The notes: generated by a model from the sequence alone, not told the origin. 64,000 bases of DNA from Acanthochromis polyacanthus (GCF_021347895.1 NC_067123.1:4108149-4172148), one strand, 5' to 3'. Counted from the stretch's first letter, positions 22,969 through 37,900 are shown. A program made the numbers and translations.

Positions 22969-25900
22969 CTGGGGGCAGAACAGAGTAGAGTCATTTAGCA
23001 TCCAGTCCTGTATGGATGTCCCGACACTACGGCAGCAAAAACTAGAAAAGCCCTCAGAGCTCAGTCCTCCTCCAAGGCTACTATTCCCCCATACGTCAGA
23101 AATGCAGCATTTTTTGATTAGTTATTGATGATCAGAAATCACGGCAACATAGATTTAATATAGACGTACCCACAAACTGAATGACCTTTGCATACGTTAT
23201 GTATGGATACCGAATCACGTGACATAAATATGTAGCAGGCAGCGGGAATTGATGGGACTCGGAATAAAAATATGAATTTTAGATTAAAGAAAACTGGAGG
23301 TTGTGTAGAGAAACAACAGGATTGTTCAACTGGACATCTCTGTAGGTTCTTGAAGACGTTCTCATCTTGGATGAGAGGTGGACGTCTTCAAGAACCTACA
23401 GAGACATCTGGTTGATTTCTACTGAAGCTCCTACGATCACCATGACCTGAATGACTGACAGTCTCCACAGACAACAGGATTGTTCTGATGAGGATGAACT
23501 GATGGGACTCAGAAACACCCCCACAATTTAATCAGTTGTTCCTTGGATCATTTCTGATGGATAAGTCCTGATAGTGGATTTGTAGTTGACGTAGTGTTTA
23601 CTTGTTGTCATGGTTACAGTGATGCCATCACGCCATCTGGCAATGATACAGAAATCTTGAACAAATCCGAGGATCCAGACTATCAGCTGCATCACTGCCA
23701 GAATCTAATCACTTGGTCCTTGTGTCATTTCTGACCTTCACTGAAAATGTCATCCAAATCCGTTGGTCTGTTTTTGAATAACGTTACGGACAGACGGACA
23801 GACGGCAATTGTCACATAATAGCGCCACATTCCTTGACAGAGTAATTACAGACTTTGGTGCCATCCAGTGGAGTTTTCACAAAAACAGAGCAACCAGCAA
23901 CACGTGCTTCTACAACGTAAAGTGTTCGTAAAAGTTGGATTCATCCTCTGGATGTGAAAAGCGAAGCCTTAAATCTGCATTCTTTCTAACAGCCAGCAGG
24001 GGGAGACTCCTGGTTGTTTAAAAAAAAATAAGGCTATGAGAAAATGAGTCAAATTCTCACTTCATTTGTTACCTCAGTGACCTTCCCTGAAAATTTCATC
24101 CAGATCCGTTATGTTGAGAACAGAGGGACAGACGGCGGACGGACAAACCAACGCCGATCATCGTATAACTCCACCGTGGTCCTTGATGAAGCAACAAACC
24201 CACCTGGGGACTCGGCAGCTCCTTGTACTGCTTCCTTTGGGCCACTTTGATGGGCGGCAGGTGAGTCACGGCGGAAACCAGGAAGTTCATCAGGATGTCC
24301 TCGCAGTTGGAGGTCCGGTCCACCAGAGTCCTCAGAGACTGGGGCAGGTAGTGGGTGAACAGGTAGTGGTAGTACCTGAGGGGCAGATCAGGGGGTTAGA
24401 CGTCTGCATGCGGGTTATAGTTTAGAATGTGTTTATGGAAAGAAGAGGAGAAATTACTGGGAAAATGAAAACCGAAAAGCCCTAGAGCAGGTTAGAAAGA
24501 CATGTTATCTTAAAAAGCAAGTACGTTTTAAAAAGTTGTACCGTTTGACAGTTCCTACTTGACTGTCTTTAACTGCCAACATGTTTATTGCTTAAAATTT
24601 GTATATCTATAAAAATATTTGTGATTTTTTTAGGTTGATGTATCAGATACTTTCCAAAATTGTGCATTGACCCATTTTCAGCAGTTTTTAAAAATTTCTT
24701 TTGCATATTTGAAGCTAATTGGACAAAATCTACTGAAGAGTGGGGTCAGAAAATGAAAAATATTTCCATATTTATGAAACAAAATATATTTTTTCTTAGT
24801 TATATTGGGAGAACCATTTTGAAACCCCAAGAATCTGTTGTACCAATATTTTGTAATTGTGTTAAAGCTGGTCATACCTGCTTAATAATTTTTAGTGTCA
24901 AAATGAGTGAACAAATTATTCAAAATGGGCTAAAACTACACATGACTTGTCCAGAATAATCACGAGAGGAAAACCAAAGCTACTCTGTCAACAAATAAAT
25001 GCAGCCTGGCTCAGAAACAGTGAAGAGAGGAGATAAAGTTGTTGGGGATCCATTCAGCATGGAGAAACATCTTTCTACTGATGATGAGCAGAGACTTAAA
25101 ACTGGACCAAAAATCGGCCAAAATGACCCCAAAAAAATGTCATATTGACCTAATTTTCGGTATTTTTAGCGAGTTTAGAGACATTTTTGGATTTTTTTGG
25201 TACTTCAGACAGATTTTTAGTCAATTCGGACAATTTTATATGACTTTGGACACGTTTCAAGAAAAACAGTGAGCAAAAGAAGCTGTACGAAGTAAAATGT
25301 TTAAAGAATATAGAGATACATTTTTACATTTTTGTATCTTAAGTAAGAAATTCAGCCTTAAATTCTTATTTCTTCTGAATTTATTGAGCCCAAAGTGAAG
25401 CTGTAACAGGAGCAGAAACTGCTTAGAGGGTTAAACAGCTGATATTTTTCCACCGAGCGCCTCTTTTACACATTTTCTATTTGATTTTTATTTACATTCT
25501 GTTGCAGGAATATTTGCCACATTTGCTGCCAGTGTTTTTTACATCCTATCACACTTTGTCCAATCACAATTTCTTCATCCAACCATAAAAATATACATAA
25601 ATATCTTGTTAAAAACATGTTTTTACATCACAGATGCAGGAGGAAGACAGAAAGGGTGTAAAAGACATTAATATCTATAGAAACTGTAGGAGCTGAGATG
25701 TATGTTGATGATATGTATCTGGGACGAGTTTCACCGCCAACAGGATTCACATTTCTAGAGCAGAACCAGTAAAACCCACCGGTGGAAAACGTACGGATTT
25801 ATTCTGTCAGTTTTACGTCACAGCTGCAACAGACAAACCTTAATTATATTCCTTTAAATCATATTCAAACTGTGCTTTGGAGCTAAAATCAACTACATTT

Positions 25901-28900
25901 ATGTGTACACAAGCAATTAAATCTAGGAATCAGCTGCTTTTTCTTTGCGGAATTAATCATATTTTTATTCATTTTTTGGTGCAAAAACAGCATTTAGTTC
26001 AGTCAGGTCAGTTTATTCACACAATAAGTGATCTATAAAAGTCTGAAATGAATCATAAAATACTAAATTACAGTAATTTTGGATAATTTGGGGTAACCTT
26101 AGACAGATTTGTGTCATGTTTAACAATTATTGAGTCATTTTTGTATAATTTTGGTGCTCTTGGTTTTCATTTTTAACATTTTTGAGTAATTTCTGACAAT
26201 TTATGAGCAATTCTGAGCAATAATTGAGTAATTTTGGATCTTTTTTTTGCTACATTGGACAGTTTTGTGCCACTTTTAACAATTATGCAGTGATACTGGG
26301 CGACTGTTGTGTTATTTGGAACAAATTCTGATTCATTTTTGGACAATTTGAGGTAACCTTAGACAGATTTGTGTCATTTTTAACAATTATTGAGTCATTT
26401 TGGAATAATTTTTGTATAATTTTGGAACGCCTGTCATTTTGAATATTTGTTTTAGTAATTTTCAGCAATTATTGAGTGATTTCGGACAATGTATTAATAA
26501 TTTTCAACAGTTACTGAGTAACGTGGTAACTTTTATGCTATATTTGACAGCTTTTGGGTAATTTTGAGTGATATTGCACATTTTTTTGTGTCACTGTAAA
26601 CAGTTATTCAGTAATATTGGGCTACTTTTGAGTAATTTTGAACAATTTTTGAAGCATTTTGGACATTTTATGACTAACTTTCAGCAAGTGTTTAGTCAGT
26701 TTCAATATTTTGTATTCAATAGTGGACAGATTTTGTGTAATTTAGATTTTTGTTGTGTGATTTTGAGAATTCTTGAGTCATTTTCAACTATTATTCAGTA
26801 ATACTGGGCGACGTTTGTGCTATTTTGAATAACTCTGGAGCCATTTGGGGTAACCTTTGTCATTGTTAACGATTATTGAGTCATTTTAGAATCATTTTTG
26901 TCTATTTTTTCAGACATTTTTATTTAATTTTGAACACTTTTTTGGAGTAATTTTGGGCATTTTTCTCTTTAAGAAAAAAGAGGGAAAAATGAATAGAAAA
27001 AAAAAGAGGAAAAAATCCTTCTTCAAACTAAATCACTTTATAAACTCTTGGGTGTTATTTTGTTTTTATAATAATTAGAGTCAGGTAAAGTTGTATTTTA
27101 TTACATTCTGGCATTGTTTTAGGCTGTAATGTTTAAACAAATCTGATAAATTCACATAAATAACATGATTCGGGTTATTTGTCGGATTGATTTGTTCCAT
27201 TAAATGTGCTAAAAAGCAAAACATTAGTAGAAGAAAATAAATGCTGACTTCTTTTGTTTGATCCTTTCATATAAGATAGAGCTTTGTGTTGCGTTATGTT
27301 CACTCATCTTAATTGAAAAAGACTAAATCAAAGCTTTTCTAGCCGTAAATGTGTTTTTTTTAAGTGTTGTTGATTCACCTGTGGTAGAACGCGGCTCCGG
27401 TCAGGACGATGGAGTAGTCGTTGGTCCATTTGGAGGTGTAGCCCCAGGCTCGCTTCAGGGGGTCCCAGAAGTGGCTCCTGGGCGGGTAGCCGACGATCCT
27501 CTCGGGGAAACTCCTCCACACCAGGAAAGCAAAGTTCACCTGCAGGTCCACACAGGAAACGCTCACATATGGCTGCCATGACACGACACGACTGGTTCTG
27601 TCTGTTCATCACCGCCACGCAGACTCACCTCACTGGTCAGCAGGACGGTATCCTCGTCCAGACTCAGCACCGCCTCTGTCTCTATGGCAACGTGAGGTAG
27701 AAACCGACTGGTGGTCTGAAAAACAAACACAGATCTAAATCCTCGTAGTGAAGGTTGTGCACTTCCTCTGATAATTATTCAACACTGGATCACGACCCAT
27801 CATGGTTTTCTTTGACAAGAACTTAGAGAAACAGATTTCTACAAAGTAATGTCAATTAAACAAAAGCATAAAATGTAAATAAGTGAATTTTCTCGCCTAA
27901 TTCTGTCATAGTATAAAGACTCCTGGATCTGGAAGGTTCAGTCTCTGGTGGATTAGTACTCCTGGATAGAACTACACCATGAAGCACGGTGGTGGCAGCG
28001 TCATGACGTGAAGCACGGTGGTGGCAGCGTCATGACGTGAAGCACGGTGGTGGCAGCGTCATGACGTGAAGCACGGTGGTGGCAGTGTCATGACGTGAAG
28101 AAGCACGGTGGTGGCGGCGTCATGACGTGAGGCACGGTGGTGGCGGCGTCATGACGTGAAGAAGCACGGTGGTGGCGGCGTCATGACGTGAGGCACGGTG
28201 GTGGCGGCGTCATGACGTGAGGCACGGTGGTGGCAGCGTCATGACGTGAAGCACGGTGGTGGCGGCGTCATGACGTGAGGCACGGTGGTGGCAGCGTCAT
28301 GACGTGAGGCACGGTGGTGGCGGCGTCATGACGTGAGGCACGGTGGTGGCGGCGTCATGACGTGAAGAAGCACGGTGGTGGCGGCGTCATGACGTGAGGC
28401 ACGGTGGTGGCGGCGTCATGACGTGAGGCACGGTGGTGGCGGCGTCATGACGTGAAGCACGGTGGTGGTAGCGTCATGACGTGAGGCACGGTGGTGGCAG
28501 CGTCATGACGTGAGGCACGGTGGTGGCGGCGTCATGACGTGAAGCACGGTGGTGGCGGCGTCATGACGTGAAGCACGGTGGTGGCGGCGTCATGACGTGA
28601 AGAAGCACGGTGGTGGCAGCGTCATGACGTGAGGCACGGTGGTGGCGGCGTCATGACGTGAAGAAGCACGGTGGTGGCGGCGTCATGACGTGAGGCACGG
28701 TGGTGGCGGCGTCATGACGTGAGGCACGGTGGTGGCGGCGTCATGACGTGAGGCACGGTGGTGGCGGCGTCATGACGTGAGGCACGGTGGTGGCGGCGTC
28801 ATGACGTGAGGCACGGTGGTGGCCGCATCATGACGTAAAGCACGGTGGTGGCGGCGTCATGACGTAAAGCACGGTGGTGGCGGCGTCATGACGTAAAGCA

Positions 28901-31900
28901 CGGTGGTGGCAGCATCATGACGTGAAGCACGGTGGTGGCGGCGTCATGACGTGAAGCACGGTGGTGGCGGCGTCATGACGTGAAGCACGGTGGTGGCGGC
29001 GTCATGACGTAAAGCACGGTGGTGGCGGCGTCATGACGTAAAGCACGGTGGTGGTAGCATCATGACGTGAAGCACGGTGGTGGCGGCGTCATGACGTGAA
29101 GCACGGTGGTGGCGGCGTCATGACGTGAAGCACGGTGGTGGCAGCGTCATGACGTGAAGCACGGTGGTGGCAGCGTCATGACGTAAAGCACGGTGGTGGC
29201 AGCGTCATGACGTGAAGCACGGTGGTGGCAGCGTCATGACGTAAAGCACGGTGGTGGCAGCGTCATGACGTGAAGCACGGTGGTGGCCGCATCATGACGT
29301 AAAGCACGGTGGTGGCAGCGTCATGACGTGAAGCACGGTGGTGGCGGCGTCATGACGTAAAGCACGGTGGTGGCGGCGTCATGACGTAAAGCACGGTGGT
29401 GGTAGCATCATGACGTGAAGCACGGTGGTGGCGGCGTCATGACGTGAAGCACGGTGGTGGCAGCGTCATGACGTAAAGCACGGTGGTGGCAGCGTCATGA
29501 CGCGAGGGACGGTGGTGGCAGCGTCATGACGTAAAGCACGGTGGTGGCAGCGTCATGACGTGAAGCACGGTGGTGGCAGCGTCATGACGTAAAGCACGGT
29601 GGTGGCAGCGTCATGACGTAAAGCACGGTGGTGGCAGCGTCATGACGTGAAGCACGGTGGTGGCGGCATCATGACATGAAGCATGGTGGTGGCAGCGTCA
29701 TGACGTGAAGCACGGTGGTGGCAGCGTCATGACGTGAAGTAAAGTGCATCTACTAAATATTCACTTACTTTGAGTGTCTTTAGCTACATTCTATCGACCA
29801 ATGATTCAGTGTTTAAAACCAATAACAGATGAACATGTTCCAGTCGTTCATGATGAGACAGGAAGAAGAAACATCTCTGGACCTCACCTTCCTCCTGCCA
29901 TCGGTCACCGTCAGGGGAACCGGCATCGGAGGCCATTTGCTGCGACTGGGAGGTGGCTTCTCGCTGTTCCACAGAATGATGATCTGGAAGAGGAAAGTTA
30001 GATTGATTGGAGATATCTGCGACATCCATCAGCCTGTAGGGCAGCCAGAGGTTTGTGATAAATCTGTACAACAGACGACAGCTTCAGGAGCTTTCTGCTC
30101 TTTATTCTGGAGGATATTTAGTCATAAAGGGGGGAAACTGGGCTTTTTCATCAAACTACACTAATCAACCTTTAGTGACAAACAATTCAACAATACGGGT
30201 GCCTGTTTTGGGGTATTCCATGAAAAATCAATCAGAGCCTCCCCAAAATTAGCAGGTTTACTGTTAGTTTAATCTAATGCTCAGAGTTTCACCTTCATAA
30301 TAAGAGTGTTTTTAGATTTCCAGGCCCTTAAAGTACATAGAGGTGAGCTGAAATCTCTTGTTTCTTTTTTTTTTTTATCATTTTTTTTGAGGTGGGTGCT
30401 CTTTAGGAAAAAAGTTTTTAAAAAAATCAGTGTCCTAAGAGAGAAAATCTCTCAACACTTTTTACATCATTCTGAGCCTCATAACTTTATGTCTGAAAAA
30501 TAAGAATCAAGTTTTTCATTTTTAAACATTTTTGAATTGTTTTGGAATAGTTTTTTGGAACTCTTGTGTGTCATTTTGAACATTTTTGAGTAATTTTGGA
30601 CAATTTCCTAATAACTTTCAACAATTATTGAGTAACTTTGGTAACTTCTATCCTATGTTGGACAGCCTTTGTATCATTTCATTTTTTGTTTTTGTTTTTT
30701 TTGTGAATTTGAACATGGCTGGGCTGCACAGTGGAGTAGTGGTTAGCACTTTCGCCCTGCAGCAAGAAGATCCCCGGTTCAAACCTGGCCTGGGATCTTT
30801 CTGCATGGAGTTTGCATGTTCTCCCTGTACATGCGTGGGTTTTCTCCGGCTTCCTCCCACAGTCCAAAAACATGCTGAGGTTAATTGGTTACTCTAAATT
30901 GTCCGTAGGTGTGAATGTGAGTGTGATTGTGTGTCTGTATATGTAGCCCTGTGACAGACTGGTGACCTGTCCAGGGTGTCCCCTGCCTTCACCTGAGTCA
31001 GCTGGGATAGACTCCAGCACCCCCCATGACCTTAGTGAGGATAAAGCGGTGGATAGAGGATGGATGGATAATTTGAACATTTTTGAGCCATTTTGGACAA
31101 TCTGGGGTAATTTTAGACAGGTTTTTATCATTGCTAACAATTACTGAGTCATTTTGCAAAGTTTTTGCAGAATTTTGGAATCCTTGTGTGATTTTGAACA
31201 TTTTTTAGTAATTCTGGACAATTTATGAGTAACTGTCAACAATTATTGAGTAACTTTAGATATTTTTTCAATAGTGGACAACTTTGGTGTCATTTTGATG
31301 TTTTTTTGTGTGATTTTGAGCATTTTTGAGCCATTTTCAGCAATGACTGAGTAATATTGGACGACTTTTATGTTATTTTGAATGAATTACTGAGTCATTT
31401 TGGAATCATTTTTATATAATTATGGAAGTCTTGTGTGTCATTCTTAAAAATTTTGAGTTGTAGTACAATTTATGAGTAATTTTCAGAAAATATTGAGTGG
31501 TTTTGAATGCCAGAAACACCTCAAATCTATTGAAATTATTGACCCGACTTGACTAAATTTGTACAAAATGATTCAAACATTGTGATAAAACTATGCAAAA
31601 CCTGCCTGAAATGAGGCAAATAAACCAAAATTCAGCATATTTGGTTCAGTTTGTGGCCTGGAAATCTTCACAATCTGGATTCTCTGCAGTTCTTTTTAGC
31701 TTGAACTCAGGCCTGGACGTCTTCTGATTCCCCACAGATCAGACTGAGCTCATTTCTGACAGCATCACTCCCAGACTTCGGCCGCTAACGAAGAACACGG
31801 AGGACTCGGCGGGGAATCTGGGAGCTTCTTTCTGATCAAATCTAATCATCACATTAAGTTCAGTCCCGCCCTGAGGTCAAACCGTCGCTCCCCAAACACA

Positions 31901-34900
31901 TCATTTAACAATTATCCTCCTGAACGCCGCTACTCAACCGTTCACCGGCCTTAATGGTGCAGCAGTCGGCCGTTTACAGTTGATTCAGAACCCACAAACA
32001 GTGGACAGGAGGAGCATTAGTCATTAGGACCGACTCCCCATTCGTTCTAATGCCCTGAATCTGCATTCAGCTAAAGAGTCTCCTGATTGCTTTTAAATGT
32101 CCTGACTCTGCTGAACAACTTTCAGCCCCTCAAAGACCTGAAGTTTAAAACAAATACACCTTGTATGAACTTTCTGCACCATTTTAAGCCGTTAGTTCTT
32201 CATGTATGTCCAACAATGTGCCACATCCAGCCATGCAACATCAGTTTAACTACAGTTTTTAAAGTCCTAGTACTCTAAACAAGCCGTCTTTAAATGTTTC
32301 CATAGATACACGTGCACATAGGATTGTTCTGCCAGACTCTTATACGTCTGTTATAGAAATGTACTGTATTCTTATTATGATTTCATGTACCATTCTCTGT
32401 TTTATACTGAACTTGTGTTCAACTACTGAGAACTCCAAGGCCGTGTGAACTGATAAGGCTCAGTAACTGTTTGTGCGACTGCAGGAACTCACTCCCACTG
32501 CGTTCCAACACTCCACAAGTTCTTCTTTGTTCCGAATATTAATGTGTGCCCATTTGCTGCCGATTGCTCAACAGCATCTGACTCCACTAGAGAAGAAATT
32601 TCCTAATACTGTCAACAAAGAAAAGATGCACACACTCTAATATTTCATTGCACCACCTTTGACACACATTCACTGTGGAACCGTTTCAGTAAGCTTCTGC
32701 AGTGTCACAGCATTTATTTCTGTCCAGAGCTGCATTAATTTTCTACCAAGAGCTTCTTTTGATGATCTGAGAGTCAGACAGCGTCTTCTCCAGAACATCC
32801 CAAAGATCCTCAGTGGGACTGAAGTCTGGACTCTGTGGAGGACAATCCATCTCATCTAGCTCATCCACTCATTCTCAATGTGAGTCCATGAATCCTGGCA
32901 TCATCATCTTGGAACATGAAGAAAACCTCCACTGATGTAAAGACCTGGGGCCTCATTTATAAAACATTGCGTAGGATCCATACTAAAGTTTGGGTACCCC
33001 GAAAATACGAAATGGGCGTATGCCCTTCGCCCCTGGTTTATAAAACTGCGGAAGCACAGCTGCATGTAATTTCTTGATAAATCACACACCAGCTGGAAGA
33101 TTGCACAGGTGGATCCACCTCACATTCCGCCCACAACACACCCACATTTTACCATGAATGGTCAATGCAAAGTAACTCATGAATGTGTCTGTATATAAAT
33201 AAGCTGCTGATCCACGGCATTTCACGCAGCGCCGGCCGGCAGTCTTCACTGCTGTGTGTCAGGATGAATGAGTCATGTGTTGACCCCGGCCACCCTGCCA
33301 CTAAATTTGTTATGATCATGTACAAATAATTTGTAAACTGATTGAATGTGCATTTTTTCGGTTCACATAGACAAATTCACTTTCACTCGGGGGTTGTGGT
33401 GTGAAGCATGTGTGCCTGTACAGGGCTGATTAATGGTTGGACGCTCATCCCATTCGGCCGCATATGGATAAATAAACAAAATTCTTTACTTTTTTTGCCT
33501 TTTTACTGTGATAGCTGCAGTGAAGAGTGACAGGAAGTGGGGAGAAGAGTAGGGAGAAGACATGCATAAAAGTGCCGCGGGCAGGAATCAAACCCGAGCC
33601 ACTGCGTCAGAGACCACCCCTGTAAATGGGTCTTCTGCTTTCCCCGATGAGCCATACGGGCACCGGGTGATCAGTAAACAACATTAGTTAATAAAGATCA
33701 CCGCACCGGCCCCAGATGTGGCCCTTCGGTCAAACGACCGAATGAAATAACGTTCAATCCGCTCCTGTTAGCATATGAACATAGTTCTGCAAATACAGTC
33801 GTCGGCCGAATGACGCACTATATGAACATCTACAACAATGAGCGTTTATGATTACCCGGCTCTACAAGTCTAATATGTGATAACAATAAAGGTTTGAGAT
33901 CAATCTGGTTTCAATTCACCACTTCACCCTCCGGCACTGCCGTTCCCTCTGTCTCCAAAATGTGCTTAAGCAAGCATCAAAGTTGGTACGCCGGTGCGCA
34001 CATTCTCACGCCAAGTTTGTTTTTAGAAATCACAACCTTTGCGTAGAAAGTGGCGTACGCCACTTTCTAGCCCTGTTTTGTGCGTACGCAAGCTTTATAA
34101 GTGAGGCCCCTGGTCCTTCAGTATCTTCAGGTATCAGCTGACCTCATTCTTTGGGAACATAACGTTGGTGAACCTGACCAACCCCAGATCATGACCCTAA
34201 CCCCCACAGGCTGGTAGACACTAGACATGATGAGGGCATCACTTCATCCACCTCTATTCTTACCCTGATACCCCCATCTGTTGGTTTATCTTTGACTCCT
34301 CTGGACTCTATACCTACCATCAGGCATGGAAGTGGCAGTATCATTATCCTATCAATTTAACTGACTCAAGTCTCAGTCAGAAAGACAACAAATTTAGTGG
34401 AACTGCACCAATTCTGGTTCAGTTCCACTAAGTGTTTAAGTCAAGGCTTTGGGGAGACCAGTCTAGAACCTTCATTCCATTCTGATGGAAGCATTTCTTT
34501 ACCGCGTCTGATGTGTGTTTGGACTCATTGTCTGGTTGAAACATCCAACTGTGTCCTAGATCAACCTTCTGCTGATGGTTTTAGGTTTTCCTGAAGAACG
34601 TGGAGGTGATCCTCCTTCTTCATTGTTCCATTTACTTTGTGTAAAGCTCCAGTTCCACAGAGCATGAAACTGCCACCACCATGCTTGATGGTTTTTACTG
34701 TCTTTACCAACATTTTTTTGTCTTCATTTAATGTTTTGTGAAGCAGCAACTTCAGTTTGAAAAGCTTCTATAGAAATTAAGTTTATTCTTATCATAATAT
34801 GATGCTGCCACCCCCATGCCCGTATTAAGCAGTGCTTGGAGTTCAGTCCGAAGATTTTTCTACGCAATATGTTGAAGAAATTTTTTTTCGTCCTCTCTTG

Positions 34901-37900
34901 AGTCTTTTAAAGTCAGCAGTCATTTGTATCCTATAGTATTATGGGATGTATCCTAGTTAGAACAGCAGTTTAATGAATGCAGAGTAATCACAAAAAGATG
35001 CAAGAAAACTAAATTGGGACACAAAATAACCAAAATGTGACAGAAAATGACCAATGTTTGATGCAAAACAACAGAAATCTGATGGAAAATTACCAAACTT
35101 TGATGCAAAATGAACAGAGAAAGATGCACAACAACCAAATATGTTTCACAAAATGACGAAAATGTCAGAGAAACTGACTAGAAATTATTCAAGAGTATCG
35201 CAAAATGATGCAAAAGCATACAGTTTCATCCACTCCAGGTGTCACAATCTAAAGACCGAATCTGTTTTTTATTCATTTTCTCTATAACCAACTGTGAGCA
35301 TCAGTATTATGGGATGTATCATAGTTTCATTTCGTTCAAAATTACTCAGAAATTGTCCCCTAAAGTGTCAATTTGCCCAAAATTTACAGAAAAGTTCTTC
35401 AAAATGTGCCAGAAATGATCAGAAATAGCTCAGATCTGTTGAAATTTTCTTTAAAGTCATTTGTCTTTTTACTAAGAGAGACTTCTATTTTACTATTCTG
35501 CCTGAAAATCCTGATTTCTGCTGAGATTGTTGTCGTTTCAGCAGGTTTTTTTCAATCTCCACAGGCGATCTTCTACACCTTGTCTGGTCCCTGATTAAGC
35601 CTCTTCCTGCTCGGTTTGGCCAGACGGTCACCTCTGCGATAACTAAACCTTTTTCCATTTTCCATTTTAGCGAAGCCACTGCTCCTGGAAACCCTTGATG
35701 CTTTAGATCTTTACCTCGCTGCAGCTCCACAGAGAGTTTCCTGGACTCCATGTCTGTGTTTTTGGCCTCATATCCTGGGACCTTTTCTAAACTACGTCCA
35801 AACTGTTCAGGTCGCACAGTTGGACTCAGGTTCTGTCCACGTCTCAAGGGTATAAAAAACAAACAGGATGCCACAGCAATGGGTCTAAACACATCTAAAA
35901 TAAGAGTTTTTTTTAACTTCTGACTCGCAAAAGCTTCTAAAAATGGGTTTTTGTGCTGTTATTGAGGATAGCATGATGGGAAAAAAGCCAATTTCATGCA
36001 TTTAAATTAAGGTTGCAGCATAACTAAGCATTTAAAAAGTGAAGTACTTTGCCAGGATGTTAAATCAGTGTTTGGTTCATTTACCTGTGAGCAGTATTTT
36101 GACTTGGAGACCACCTGGAGGAGCTTCATGATTGGCTGAGACTGGGAGACCAAAGGGGAGACGGCGTGGATGACAGCAGTGAACTCCTGACCTGGATTTA
36201 CTCCTGAGAAAAGGAAGAAAACAAAGGCATGCAGATGAATGTAAACAAACTACTAATACCAACATTTATAGGTTTGTCCTCTGAGCAAAAACCTCTAAAC
36301 ATAAACTGCACCAATGCTTTATTGTTGTTTTCTTAATGTTTTCCACTCCAGTTTCAAAAGATGCAAAAGAAATAAAGCTTTTTGTATTTTTATAGTATGA
36401 TGTTTCCACCAGTAGTGTCCACATTTTCCACAAATACGTACACCATCAAAGATAATAGAAGATGAACTCTTTTTAAAAATGTTTTGCAACTAGTTACACT
36501 GTCAGAGCAAATTGAAAATTAATGTTCTTTCGTTATTTTTTATGTTTTGCAGCTCCAGTTTTAAAGTATGCTATGTAAATAAAGTTTATTTTTATGACTA
36601 TAGTATGATGACGCCACCACCATGCAGGTGAAGAGCAGTGCAATACCTTTAGAGCAAACTGAAAATGAATTGGTTTAAAAAAGGATGGAATAATAAAAAC
36701 ACAACATGCATTTTAGCAGCACTGCAAAAGTAAAACCAACGCTGATGAAGGCTTTGGTAAACATTTGATTACAGTTTGCTGGTGGAGCGCTGATTACACA
36801 TTAAGGCTGTAAGATGAGTAATCAGGACTTGCATGCGGTGTCGATGGATGTGTGTTTACCTAATCCCAGGTAGTAGAAGGGAAAGTGAGCGAGGTGTGTG
36901 GAGTATTCTGGCAGCACTAACAGGCCTCCCGGCAGAGAGTTCCACATGTACTTGTTCCTCGATATGTGAGAAAACACTCGGTCCTTAATGATCTGTAGAG
37001 CAAATAAAAATGCCACATATATCATGAAGTGTGTCATTAATTGACTGAAAAGCACCAAATAGCAGGTTGTGTTTAAGTAGGTCTTCACCACGACAAATAA
37101 CTGGAGCACCAAGCGGTAAAATAAGTAATTTGAAGAAGTCAAAGAACTGCAACACATTTGGAAAACTCATCACCAAAGTTCATGTAATGATGGATCGTAA
37201 GTAAAAGACATTTACATGAAAACTTCATAATAAAATAAACCATCTACTGTATGGTTGATCTGATGACAAAAAACAAGACAAAGCTACCTGAAAGGGACAC
37301 AAAACAACATAAACGAGACAAAAAAATTAATTCAAATAATATACAGACACATGTAGAACCACAAACTTGTAACTCTGCACATCGAACACCAACATCTGGG
37401 CCTCTATGAACATCTAGACCTCTATGAACACCAACATCTGGACCTCTATGAACACCAACATCTGGACCTCTATGAACACCAACATCTAGACCTCTATGAA
37501 CATCTAGACCTCTATGAACACCAACATCTAGACCTCTATGAACACCAACATCTAGACCTCTATGAACATCTAGACCTCTATGAACATCTAGACCTCTATG
37601 AACATCTAGACCTCTATGAACACCAACATCTAGACCTCTATGAACATCTAGACCTCTATGAACATCTAGACCTCTATGAACATCTAGACCTCTATGAACA
37701 TCTAGACCTCTATGAACACCTCGACCTCTATGAACATCTAGACCTCTATGAACACCAACATCTAGACCTCTATGAAGACAAACTGGCCCAAAAAGACACA
37801 AAATGACAAAAACAAGACAGAAAACAACAAAAACAAGACACAAAACGACGTAAACGAGACACAAAACTAGAAAAACAAGATACAAAATGACAGAAAGGAG

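Larger units (their letters stand above)
32500..34270. mobile_element. Decayed DNA transposon interrupted by a PIF/Harbinger-like insertion
   Basis: The left part, to 32947, has words such as CAAAGATCCTCAGTGGGACT, GAAGTCTGGACTCTGTGGAG and ATGAATCCTGGCATCATCAT. The right part resumes at 34110 with TCCTTCAGTATCTTCAGGTA and GCTGACCTCATTCTTTGGGA. Together they read as one element of a common fish family whose superfamily I cannot name. No intact coding frame. Confidence 0.6.
29984..36084. other. ext1 intron 6
   Basis: 6101 bp rich in mobile DNA: a SINE-like repeat at 30715-31065, GTAATTTTGGACAATTT-type repeats at 30530-30715 and 31070-31520, a non-repetitive piece at 31680-32060, a nested transposon cluster at 32500-34270, a Tc1 fragment at 34270-34700 and CAAAATGACCAAAATGTGA-type words at 34970-35440. 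Confidence 0.8.

Noticed and set aside
22604..22998. Several overlapping frames on both strands around ext1 exon 11
   Set aside because: Shadows of the GC-richer terminal exon; only the frame ending at 22783 has the EXT1 sequence.
27979..29740. CRISPR-like regular repeats
   Set aside because: Units are contiguous with no unique spacers, and the context is a vertebrate intron.
33584..33668. Possible tRNA gene (A- and B-box-like sequences on the minus strand)
   Set aside because: No complete cloverleaf is evident and the tail is that of a SINE; likewise for 30715-30800.
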